Below are positions 18,631 through 27,368 of a stretch of 52,552 nt of DNA, in pieces. Each line of letters starts with the position of its first letter. Position 1 is the first letter of the stretch. The notes beneath the pieces are model-generated. The model was not told the origin of the DNA. It made no database searches and was given only the letters and a program-made list of their open reading frames with translations. This DNA is from Gammaproteobacteria bacterium. GTDB taxonomy: Bacteria; Pseudomonadota; Gammaproteobacteria; Pseudomonadales; Cellvibrionaceae. The stretch covers positions 1 through 52,552 of the forward strand of contig JAHZJJ010000074.1 in the NCBI GenBank assembly GCA_022600975.1. The letters run 5' to 3'. Both the position numbers and the translations under genes were made by a program.

Positions 18631-19560
18631 ATGAAAGAATCCAACTGGAAAATCGGTTTACCGCTGGCATTGGTCACCGCATTTATGTGGGGACTGCTGC
18701 CCATTGCCATGAAAGGGCTATTGAACGACATTTCTGCCACCACAGTGACCTGGTTTCGCTTTACTGGTGCGGCGTTGATCGCCACTATTTTCTACAGCTG
18801 GAACCGACAACTCCAGCTGCGGACATTATTCCACCGCAGACTTCGCATTTACACTCTGATCGCAATAGCTGGGCTACTGGGTAATTATATCGCCTATTCC
18901 TCTGGCCTCAGATATATCCCCGCTGAATCTGTACAGCTCATACTTCAACTGGCGCCCATACTACTGGTGATCGCCAGCGTCATCTGGCTCGGCGAAAACT
19001 TTACACTGCGCCAATGGGTCGGAGTGGCAATGGTGGTCTTAGGTTTACTGCTATTTTTCAATCAACGCCTACATACATTAATCAATGGCACCGATAAACA
19101 GTATCTGATTGGTATAGGACTTGCGTTGGTGGCCGCCGTTGCCTGGTCTTTGTACGGTGTTATGCAAAAAAAAATTTCTGCCAGTGTCCGCCCTCACAAC
19201 TTATTGGTATTGATCTATCTAGCGGGCTTTCTGTGTTTTTTACCAATCTCAAGTCCCGGCAGCGTAGCACGCCTAGACGGCCTGGAATGGATGTTGCTGT
19301 TATTTCTTCCCGCAAACACACTTATTTCCTATGGAGCCTTTGGTAAAGCCATGATGCACTGGGAGGCATCCCGCGTCAGCGCCACCCTGGCTTTAGCACC
19401 GCTGATGACACTTCTATTCAGCGCCATTATCAACGTATTTTGGCCCACATACATCGAGGCGGAAACGCTCAACTGGGTCAGCTGGCTGGGTGCATTATGC
19501 GTTGTCTGCGGCTCTTTAAGTGCTGCCATTAGCAGGCGTGCTAAAAGCGTAAGCCACTGA
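18631..19560 (+). CDS. DMT superfamily (EamA-type) transporter
   Basis: 309 aa, about 10 TM segments, duplicated EamA-like halves (ALVTAFMWGLLPIAMKG / GLALVAAVAWSLYGVMQK). Confidence 0.88.
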   Translation: MKESNWKIGLPLALVTAFMWGLLPIAMKGLLNDISATTVTWFRFTGAALIATIFYSWNRQLQLRTLFHRRLRIYTLIAIAGLLGNYIAYSSGLRYIPAESVQLILQLAPILLVIASVIWLGENFTLRQWVGVAMVVLGLLLFFNQRLHTLINGTDKQYLIGIGLALVAAVAWSLYGVMQKKISASVRPHNLLVLIYLAGFLCFLPISSPGSVARLDGLEWMLLLFLPANTLISYGAFGKAMMHWEASRVSATLALAPLMTLLFSAIINVFWPTYIEAETLNWVSWLGALCVVCGSLSAAISRRAKSVSH

Positions 19561-19631
19561 TAGAACTACTGAAATAGGTATTGACACACCCCGCTTGGAG
19601 CCCGATAATGCGCGCCATTGATCGATGCAAC

Positions 19632-19708
<77 letters not shown>

Positions 19709-19765
19709 TTTTTTGCTAAAGAACAAATATAAAGTACTTTAGCAAAACTGAGGTTTTCACACTAT

Positions 19766-19840
19766 TGGGGTGTAGCCAAGCGGTAAGGCAGCGGGTTTTG
19801 ATCCCGTCATGCGTAGGTTCGAATCCTACCACCCCAGCCA
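19766..19840 (+). tRNA. tRNA-Gln (TTG), second copy
   Basis: Identical to 14604-14678 except one base in the variable region (cacgcg to catgcg). Confidence 0.97.
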
Positions 19841-20014
19841 TTTTAGAAAGTCATAATTAAATCTACTGTGGCGATTTTTCAGCAAAAACATGCAAAAAAT
19901 ATACGCTCCACTCTAGCGTGTAGCTTAACAACTCAAAACACTGTAATGACACAGCCGGCAATAGCCGATAAAATGCCAGCAAGCGATAGATCCCTTGCCA
20001 AAACAGTACTATGT

Positions 20015-20090
20015 GCCTCCGTCGGTTAACAGGATAAACCACGGACCTCCTAAGTCTGGACTGGTGGTTCGAGTCCACCCGGAGGCGCCA
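20015..20090 (+). tRNA. tRNA-Arg (CCT)
   Basis: gcctccgtcggttaacaggataaaccacggacctcctaagtctggactggtggttcgagtccacccggaggcgcca; anticodon loop ctCCTaa. Confidence 0.93.
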
Positions 20091-20098
20091 TCCTATTA

Positions 20099-22105
20099 CT
20101 ATGGATTCTCTAGCTTGAGTTCTGCGCAAGGCTTAATCTCAATCAACAACTGCCCATTGCGCAGTTGGCTTCCGGTATTTGCATGCACGGCAGTCACCAC
20201 GCCATTACAATTTGCACGCAATAGATGCTCCATTTTCATCGCCTCCATAAGTGCCAAGGTTTCTCCACGCCGTACCTGCATACCCGTAGCGACATGGATC
20301 TCGATCAGACTGCCATCCATCGGTGCCAATATTTTACCGTTGCCCAACTGCGGCTCACTGCTGGCAGGTTGGTAAGTGATATTACTAATGTGCCACTGAC
20401 ATTGACGATGAAACAGGTATAAAGCTTGTTGCTTGATTATACCTAAGGCGTTCTGACAAAGGCCATTCAACTCAAAGGTAATATTTGCACAATTTTGATG
20501 TAGTAAACGCGCTCGAAACGTTTGCTCTTGCACGGTAATTGAATAACTTTCAACACCATCGGCATCGCGCCCTAACGGTAATATCTGACAAGAATACGAA
20601 CTGGAATGGATGCCCAAGCGATAATTAAGCGGTAAAGGATTCACGCTGGTTCGCCAGTTAGCGCGGCCACTTTGCCTATCACCGGACTCAATAGCTTCTT
20701 CATGCAACAGTAAAACCGCTATAGCCAATGTATCCGCAGCGGGTTTTTTGCCTTCCTCACCCCCCATGAGCATTGGTATTTGTTGCGTTAAAAACCCACT
20801 ATGGACGGCACCCGCGATAAAGGCCGCGCTTTCAAGAATCTTATATAAAAAGAATTGGTTATTGACCGGCCCCAAATAGGCCAAATCATTTAAAGTAGCA
20901 CTGAGACGGCGGCGCGCTTGCTCGCGATTCTCTCCCCAACACAGTAGCTTACCCAACATAGGGTCATAGTAGTGGGAAATTTCCATACCCTCGGCAAGGG
21001 CATGATCCATACGTATACCTTCGCCTTGTGGCACTCTCCAATAATGCACTCGGCCTGTTTGCGGCAGAAAATTTTGTTGCGGATCTTCTGCGTAGAGACG
21101 CACTTCGATACAGTGTCCACGGTGGTGAAGCTGTTGCTGACTGAAAGGAAGTGGCTCCCCCCGGGCAACTTTGAGCTGCCAAGCCACCAAATCTACCCCG
21201 TAGCACATTTCAGTAACGCCATGCTCTACTTGTAAACGAGTATTCATTTCTAAAAAATAAAAATTGTTTTGCTCGTCCAACAAAAATTCTACGGTACCCG
21301 CACCTCGGTAATTGCAAGCGTTAGCAAGCTTGACTGCGGCTTTTCCCATATTCTGACGCAGTGTTTCATCGACACCGGGAGCCGGAGACTCTTCAATGAT
21401 TTTTTGATGGCGCCGTTGAATTGAACAATCCCGTTCGCCTAAATGTAGGGTATTGCCGAGGCTGTCAGAAAAGATTTGTATTTCAATATGCCTAGCATTT
21501 CGCAAGGCCTTTTCCATAATAATTTCGTCATCGCCAAAAGCACTTTGAGCCTCGTTTTTAACCGATTTTAACCCAGCTGTTAATTCATCTGTATCATTTG
21601 CCAGCCGCATCCCTCGTCCGCCACCACCACTGGCCGCTTTAAGCATAATCGGAAAACCAAGTTTTTTGGCTTCGTTTAACCATTGTTTGTTATCTTGATT
21701 GCCGTGAAAACCTGGGATGCAGCGGATACCTGCAGACTCGGCAAAGACCTTTGCTTGACGCTTATTCCCCATTAACGCAATTGTCGCAGCGTCTGGCCCA
21801 ATAAAACTCAAACCACCCTCTACACAAGCCTGCGCTAATCGTGGATTCTCGGACAAAAATCCATAACCCGGATGTATCGCATCTGCTCCTCCCTGCTTGG
21901 CAGCGGCAATAATTTTTTTAACATCCAAATATGCAGTTGCCGATGTGGAACCGCCAATAGCAATTGCAGCATCGGCGCTTCGCACATGAGGGGAATCGCG
22001 GTCGGCATCACTGAAAACTGCTAGGGTGCGGTACCCTTCCCGCTTGGCGGTATGCATTATGCGCAAAGCAATTTCACCGCGATTGGCAATCAATAATGTT
22101 AACAT
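20099..22105 (-). CDS. Acyl-CoA carboxylase biotin-containing (alpha) subunit
   Basis: Biotin carboxylase domain (LLIANRGEIALRIMHTAKREGYRTLAVFSDAD, ASGGGGRGMR, ERDCSIQRRHQK) and C-terminal biotinyl motif EAMKMEH. Confidence 0.93.
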   Translation of the reverse strand: MLTLLIANRGEIALRIMHTAKREGYRTLAVFSDADRDSPHVRSADAAIAIGGSTSATAYLDVKKIIAAAKQGGADAIHPGYGFLSENPRLAQACVEGGLSFIGPDAATIALMGNKRQAKVFAESAGIRCIPGFHGNQDNKQWLNEAKKLGFPIMLKAASGGGGRGMRLANDTDELTAGLKSVKNEAQSAFGDDEIIMEKALRNARHIEIQIFSDSLGNTLHLGERDCSIQRRHQKIIEESPAPGVDETLRQNMGKAAVKLANACNYRGAGTVEFLLDEQNNFYFLEMNTRLQVEHGVTEMCYGVDLVAWQLKVARGEPLPFSQQQLHHRGHCIEVRLYAEDPQQNFLPQTGRVHYWRVPQGEGIRMDHALAEGMEISHYYDPMLGKLLCWGENREQARRRLSATLNDLAYLGPVNNQFFLYKILESAAFIAGAVHSGFLTQQIPMLMGGEEGKKPAADTLAIAVLLLHEEAIESGDRQSGRANWRTSVNPLPLNYRLGIHSSSYSCQILPLGRDADGVESYSITVQEQTFRARLLHQNCANITFELNGLCQNALGIIKQQALYLFHRQCQWHISNITYQPASSEPQLGNGKILAPMDGSLIEIHVATGMQVRRGETLALMEAMKMEHLLRANCNGVVTAVHANTGSQLRNGQLLIEIKPCAELKLENP

Positions 22106-22208
22106 TTTGGCTTATACTCTGGGTAAGTTAGTACAGCAAACAACACAGATACCCACTAAATTTTGAAGTTTTTCTGTGATCAAACCTTTGCATTTTCACG
22201 GTGGTATT

Positions 22209-23366
22209 TTATTTAGATTTACCCGACCCTAGGCCCATCAATTTAGCAATAATACCCAACATAACTTCGTCAGCCCCACCGCCAATTGGCGTAAGGCGAA
22301 AATCCCGGTAGGCACGATTTACTGAGCTCTCTTCCATATAGCCCATACCGCCCCAAAACTGTAAACACTGATCGGGAATACTGCGTGCTAAGCGGCCAGA
22401 TTTTAACTTGGCCATAGACGCCAACCGAGTGACATTTTCTCCGCATATATAGTTCGCTATGGCGCGGTGGGTCAACGCCCGCAAACACTCCAGTTCAGTT
22501 TGCATTTCTGCCAGCGCAAACTGCACCGTTTGATTGTCGAGCAGTGGAGCCTTAAATACTTGGCGCTGACGTAGGTAATCAATCGTAGCGGCAATACAAT
22601 TTTCCAAACCTTTAATATTTAAGGTAGCCCCGGCGAGGCGCTCCTCTTGAAACTGGAGCATTTGCAGACGAAATCCACTGCCCTCTTCGCCAATACGATA
22701 GCCCTGGGGGATGCGCACATTATCGAAAAATACCGCTGCGGTTGGCGATGAGCGCATACCCAATTTTTGCAATTTTTCTCCAACACGCACGCCGGGAAGC
22801 CTGGCAGGAATAATCACCAGAGACTTATTGTCATGACCATGACCCTCACTAGTATTGACCAGGGTGCAAAAAAAATCCGCCAAGGGCGCATTGGTAATCC
22901 ACATTTTACTGCCGTTAATCAGATAGTCATCGCCATCTTTTACCGCTGTAGTAGTGATAGCGGCAACATCGGAGCCAGCATTCGGCTCAGAAACTGCGAT
23001 GGCCGCGACCATATCGCCGCGAATAGCTGGGCCGAGAAATTCTTGTCTTAATGTCTCGCTGCCAAAATTGGCGAGTGCGGGTGTGGCCATTGATGTCTGA
23101 ACAGCTATTGATAGGGGTACACCTCCACAGTGGGCCGCACCCAGCTCCTCGAGAAATACCGCCTCAAAACTAAAATCCAAACCCAGCCCACCGTAGCTTT
23201 CCGGCTTACCAATACCCAACAAACCCAATTGGCCGAGTTGCTGGAAAATGGATTTTATCGGAAACTGACCCGCTTGCTCCCACTCGGGAACCTGAGGGTT
23301 AATTTCCTGTTCGACAAAATTTTTAACAGTACGCTGTAACTCGCGATGCTGATCAGTGATATGCAT
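22209..23366 (-). CDS. Acyl-CoA dehydrogenase
   Basis: VSEPNAGSDVAAITTTAVKDGDDYLINGSKMWITNA; QCLQFWGGMGYMEESSVNRAYRD. Confidence 0.95.
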   Translation of the reverse strand: MHITDQHRELQRTVKNFVEQEINPQVPEWEQAGQFPIKSIFQQLGQLGLLGIGKPESYGGLGLDFSFEAVFLEELGAAHCGGVPLSIAVQTSMATPALANFGSETLRQEFLGPAIRGDMVAAIAVSEPNAGSDVAAITTTAVKDGDDYLINGSKMWITNAPLADFFCTLVNTSEGHGHDNKSLVIIPARLPGVRVGEKLQKLGMRSSPTAAVFFDNVRIPQGYRIGEEGSGFRLQMLQFQEERLAGATLNIKGLENCIAATIDYLRQRQVFKAPLLDNQTVQFALAEMQTELECLRALTHRAIANYICGENVTRLASMAKLKSGRLARSIPDQCLQFWGGMGYMEESSVNRAYRDFRLTPIGGGADEVMLGIIAKLMGLGSGKSK

Positions 23367-23376
23367 AGTTTTGCTC

Positions 23377-24975
23377 TTATAATCTGGCTACGCCAAAAGT
23401 GTTGTTGCGCAATACCTGGGTTTCTGCCGTCCGGCAAATTTCCAAAAGCAGCCCCAGCAGTTTGCGGGTATCGCGGGGATCAATAATACCGTCATCCCAT
23501 AATCTTGCGGTGCAGGAGAGGGCACCGGAACCCGCCTGAATAAAGGCACTGGTATCCTGTTCGAGTTTATCCAGTGCCAATTCATCAAATTTACCATCAC
23601 GTTGCATTTTTTGCTCGCTGAGAATCCGCATCACTTTGCCCGCCTGAGCAGCACCCATAACTGCGGTACGCGAATTGGGCCAGGAGAAGATAAAGCGTGG
23701 ATCAAAACCACGGCCACACATGGCGTAGTTGCCCGCACCAAAGGAGCCGCCAACCACAATGCTAATTTTGGCAACACGGGCATTGGCAACGGCCTGAATC
23801 ATTTTGGCTCCATGTTTAATAATTCCGGCCTGCTCAACTTCGGTACCGACCATAAACCCCGTGGTATTATGCAGAAATAACAAAGGGGTACCGCTTTGCT
23901 CACAAAGCTGGATAAATTGTGCGGCTTTATTGGCACCTTTGGGGGTTATCGGGCCATTGTTGCCGAGCACTCCGACGGGGAAACCTTCGATACGAATATG
24001 CCCACAAAAAGTTTGCCGATCAAATTCTGTCTTAAACTCCAGCATCGCAGAATTATCGGCAATACGTGCAAGAATTTCTTTAACATCGTAGGGCTTTTTA
24101 CTATCTGCGGGGATCAGGCCTAGCAATTGGTCTATGGAATAGCGCGGTTCCAGCCATGCAGCACCCCCTGAATCGGCCTGCTTGGCAATAGACAGGCTAC
24201 CAATAATGTCCCGCGCTAGACGAATCGCATCTTCATCATTTTCTGCCATATAATCGCCACTACCCGCCTCTTCTATATGCATTTTGGCACCGCCCAGCTC
24301 CTCTTCGCTGGCGACTTCTCCGGTAGCGGCTTTGAGTAACGGTGGGCCAGCCAGATACATGTTCGATTGCTCGCGGATCATAATGACATAATCCGACAAC
24401 CCGGGTTGATAGGCACCGCCAGCAGTGGCACTACCATGCACCACGGTAATTTGTGGTATGCCTGCTGCAGACAAACGCGCCTGGTTGGCAAAACCGCGGC
24501 CACCAGGGGCAAAGGTTTCGTTAGCGTACATTAAATTAGCGCCGCCACTTTGGGCCAGAGTGACCAGGGGCAAGTGATTTTCCAGTGCAATTTGTTGCAT
24601 ACGCAACGCTTTTTCCATTCCAGCCGGCGAAATGGTGCCGCCTTTAATGGTGTAATTATCCACTCGAACCAGACAGTGCACGCCACAGATCACACCGATA
24701 CCACAAATGGCACCGCCGCCAATACTGCCGTCGTAAAGCTTGTAACCCGCCAAGGCACATAGCTCTACAAACGGCGCCGCAGGGTCCAACAGGCGATTTA
24801 ACCTTTCTCGCGGCAACAACCAACCGCGACTATGATAGCGAGGAGCTTTTTGTAACTCAGCATCCACCAGTTTTTGCTCAATAGCACGAAAACCCTCAAT
24901 AAATTGAAGCATTCTAGTCTGGTTATGGTGGAAATCGGGCTGATTGGTGTCCAATTGAGATTCAAACGGTTGCAT
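23377..24975 (-). CDS. Acyl-CoA carboxylase carboxyltransferase (beta) subunit
   Basis: LLPRERLNRLLDPAAPFVEL, GSATAGGAYQPGLSDYVIMI, GGSFGAGNYAMCGRGFDPRFIFSWPNSRTAVMG. Confidence 0.93.
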   Translation of the reverse strand: MQPFESQLDTNQPDFHHNQTRMLQFIEGFRAIEQKLVDAELQKAPRYHSRGWLLPRERLNRLLDPAAPFVELCALAGYKLYDGSIGGGAICGIGVICGVHCLVRVDNYTIKGGTISPAGMEKALRMQQIALENHLPLVTLAQSGGANLMYANETFAPGGRGFANQARLSAAGIPQITVVHGSATAGGAYQPGLSDYVIMIREQSNMYLAGPPLLKAATGEVASEEELGGAKMHIEEAGSGDYMAENDEDAIRLARDIIGSLSIAKQADSGGAAWLEPRYSIDQLLGLIPADSKKPYDVKEILARIADNSAMLEFKTEFDRQTFCGHIRIEGFPVGVLGNNGPITPKGANKAAQFIQLCEQSGTPLLFLHNTTGFMVGTEVEQAGIIKHGAKMIQAVANARVAKISIVVGGSFGAGNYAMCGRGFDPRFIFSWPNSRTAVMGAAQAGKVMRILSEQKMQRDGKFDELALDKLEQDTSAFIQAGSGALSCTARLWDDGIIDPRDTRKLLGLLLEICRTAETQVLRNNTFGVARL

Positions 24976-25132
24976 CGGGATTTATATTCCATTTTAAATT
25001 ACAGACACTGAAACCGGTAAACAGGCGCTTACTCATAGTCCGAAATGTATTGAACTTCATATCAAAACCTTCACGCTGTGACGAGCCTAAGCGGCCCTGC
25101 CCATGCTTTATCGCGTCCAATATGCCAACGCT

Positions 25133-25150
25133 ACCAAGCAAGCGCTTGGT
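25133..25150. promoter_or_regulatory. Candidate TetR-type operator palindrome
   Basis: accaagc-aagc-gcttggt in the divergent region between the carboxylase cluster and tetR. Confidence 0.4.
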
Positions 25151-25201
25151 TTTCAATAGTTTTATGATAAGCTGATCAGGCAAGATGCCAAACAGGCGTA
25201 G

Positions 25202-25918
25202 TTGACCGCTAAAGTGAAATTCAAAACGAATGGGAGCTTCAACACAAAAGTGGGTAAATCAAACACGGGGGCCGAGACAGCAGAGACAAAAAATCTACTG
25301 ATTGCCGAGTTACTGGCCTCGGGACAAATTACAGATCCTGCCAGCCGTCGCGGTCAATTATTGAATGCAGCGGCACGACTATTTGAACAAAAGGGCTACA
25401 CAGCCACCACCGTGCGCGACATTGCTGCGGCAGTGGGCATACTTTCCGGCAGTATCTTCCACCACTTTTCCAGCAAGGAAGATATATTGTGTTGCACCAT
25501 GCAGGAGGTTACCAGGTTCGCCAGTGCACGTATGAGGGTTGCCATTTTCCAGGCGTCAAGTGCCGAGGACAAATTGCGGGCCTGCATTCGCTGTGAACTG
25601 GAGGCCATTCACGGCTTGGCGGTGCCGGGATTTTCCATCCTCGTCAACGAGTGGCGCAGCTTGTCGGCCTCCAGGCAAGCATTGGTATTGGGCCTTCGAG
25701 ATCACTACGAGCAGCTGTGGTTAGAAAGTCTCAGCGCAGTTCTTGGCACCCAGCGGCGCGATCTGCCTCTGGTGCGACGTTTGTTATTGGGGGCGCTCGC
25801 TCATACCCATAATTGGTTCAAGCCTGAGGGGAAGGAACTCACCTTGCCACAATTGGCAGAGCAGGTGTTCGTACTTTTTGTGCCTCAACCACCTAGCCGC
25901 CAACCAACTTCACTTTAA
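25202..25918 (+). CDS. TetR/AcrR family transcriptional regulator
   Basis: RGQLLNAAARLFEQKGYTATTVRDIAAAVGILSGSIFHHFSSKEDIL; TTG start or a later start possible. Confidence 0.9.
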   Translation: MTAKVKFKTNGSFNTKVGKSNTGAETAETKNLLIAELLASGQITDPASRRGQLLNAAARLFEQKGYTATTVRDIAAAVGILSGSIFHHFSSKEDILCCTMQEVTRFASARMRVAIFQASSAEDKLRACIRCELEAIHGLAVPGFSILVNEWRSLSASRQALVLGLRDHYEQLWLESLSAVLGTQRRDLPLVRRLLLGALAHTHNWFKPEGKELTLPQLAEQVFVLFVPQPPSRQPTSL

Positions 25919-26216
25919 GTTTTTTCTCTTCCAATGTCTGCTGTATTTGCTGACGCTTATCACCCTGAATTTCAATAACTCCGTTTTTCAAGGTACCGCC
26001 ACATCCGCAGTGCCGCTTTAGTTCAGTCAATAAAAGCTTAAGCTCCCCTTCCGTGCCGCTGAGCCCGCTGATACAGGTCACTCCCTTGCCTTTGCGTCCC
26101 TTGGTCTGGCGCTGAATACGTACAATGCCATCACCACTGTGGCGGGATTCAACCTTGACATCCTGCTTGATACGACCAAGATCCGTAGAATAAACCAAGC
26201 GGTTATCTTTTGACAA
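25893..26216 (-). CDS. yciH: SUI1-family translation factor (YciH-like)
   Basis: NRLVYSTDLGRIKQDVKV...VRIQRQTKGRKGKGVTCISGL...LKRHCGCGGTLKNGVIEIQGDKRQQI. TTG start at 26216 preceded by gggag; the track start at 26372 is likely over-extended. Confidence 0.88.
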   Translation of the reverse strand: MSKDNRLVYSTDLGRIKQDVKVESRHSGDGIVRIQRQTKGRKGKGVTCISGLSGTEGELKLLLTELKRHCGCGGTLKNGVIEIQGDKRQQIQQTLEEKKLKVKLVGG

Positions 26217-26347
26217 AATTATTGTGCTCCCAATCTCATAAACTCTAAAATAACCATTCGAATCACCAAGTTTTAATACCACACCGATGATTAACCTAGT
26301 ATTTAGTGCTAAAAAATATTCAAGTGCGGTAATTATCATCAACTCTG

Positions 26348-27346
26348 TTATGAAGCTGTTATTTTCTCCCAAGCCTCATCCGCTGTTACTTGCTGAGCAA
26401 CCAGTAATGCTCTACGGGAGGTGTCTCTTAAAGCCAATTTTCCTTTTCCAGTTTCCCATCGGCTAACACTCGCCCCACTGGTATTTAATAGCGCAGCAAA
26501 TTGAGATTTGTTCATTTGTAATTTTTTTCTCAAACGTTTTACAGCAGCTACGGTAAACGTTGGTAATTCTTCATGCCCTTTCAAATTGGCTACAGTATTT
26601 TTGCTAGATTTTTTAGTCAATACTTTTTTAACAGGGGACGGTACTTTTTCATCTGTATCCAACTCAATACCAAATACATCACTGATACTCCCTTTTAGTT
26701 TACGCCCTCGATTATTGCTGGAAGATGGCGAAAACTCTGCACTGATAAGTGTACTGTGATCAATGCTACGAAGTTTAAACAACAGCTCAGGCGACATATC
26801 CAATCTTGCACCAATACCGTATAAAACCGCAGCAATATGCTTACACATACCTGCCCAATCTGGGCAATTACAGCTGACTTCAATCTCCTTAACCTGAGGA
26901 AAAAGGCCTGATTTTGGATCAGTCACCTTTGCCATAATATTATCGGAAAACTTTCCTTGTAATAATTCCAGCATGGATCCTATGTGGCCAATACATGCAG
27001 TTTTAATCATTTTCCATTTTTTTTGCGCTAAAGGTTTAATTGTACCGTTAACCTTATAAATTTCCGAGCCACTCACTATCGCTTCAATAACACCCTCTTC
27101 AATCGACAAATGGCAAACAGAGCCATTGCGAACATAAGTTCGACCGCGGGGCAATCGATTACCATAATCACTAAATGACTCTATATGCTGACACCAGGCA
27201 TTACCCCAAAAAGTTTTGGTGATTTTTCTACCTTCGATTTCAACAGGCTGAATATTAACTCCTTTTTTACGGAGTTTATTCATTATTTGTAAAGTATTTT
27301 TCCTGCGTTTAGCGACCGGAACATAAGGGCTGTAACCATATTTCAT
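26348..27346 (-). CDS. SWIM zinc-finger protein with C-terminal XRE-type HTH
   Basis: SWIM motif CNCPDWAGMCKHIAAVLYGIG; C-terminal RLRKKLQMNKSQFAALLNTSGASVSRWETGKGKLALRDTSRRALL. Confidence 0.85.
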   Translation of the reverse strand: MKYGYSPYVPVAKRRKNTLQIMNKLRKKGVNIQPVEIEGRKITKTFWGNAWCQHIESFSDYGNRLPRGRTYVRNGSVCHLSIEEGVIEAIVSGSEIYKVNGTIKPLAQKKWKMIKTACIGHIGSMLELLQGKFSDNIMAKVTDPKSGLFPQVKEIEVSCNCPDWAGMCKHIAAVLYGIGARLDMSPELLFKLRSIDHSTLISAEFSPSSSNNRGRKLKGSISDVFGIELDTDEKVPSPVKKVLTKKSSKNTVANLKGHEELPTFTVAAVKRLRKKLQMNKSQFAALLNTSGASVSRWETGKGKLALRDTSRRALLVAQQVTADEAWEKITAS

Positions 27347-27368
27347 AATTTCTCTCTCAGATTTATTG

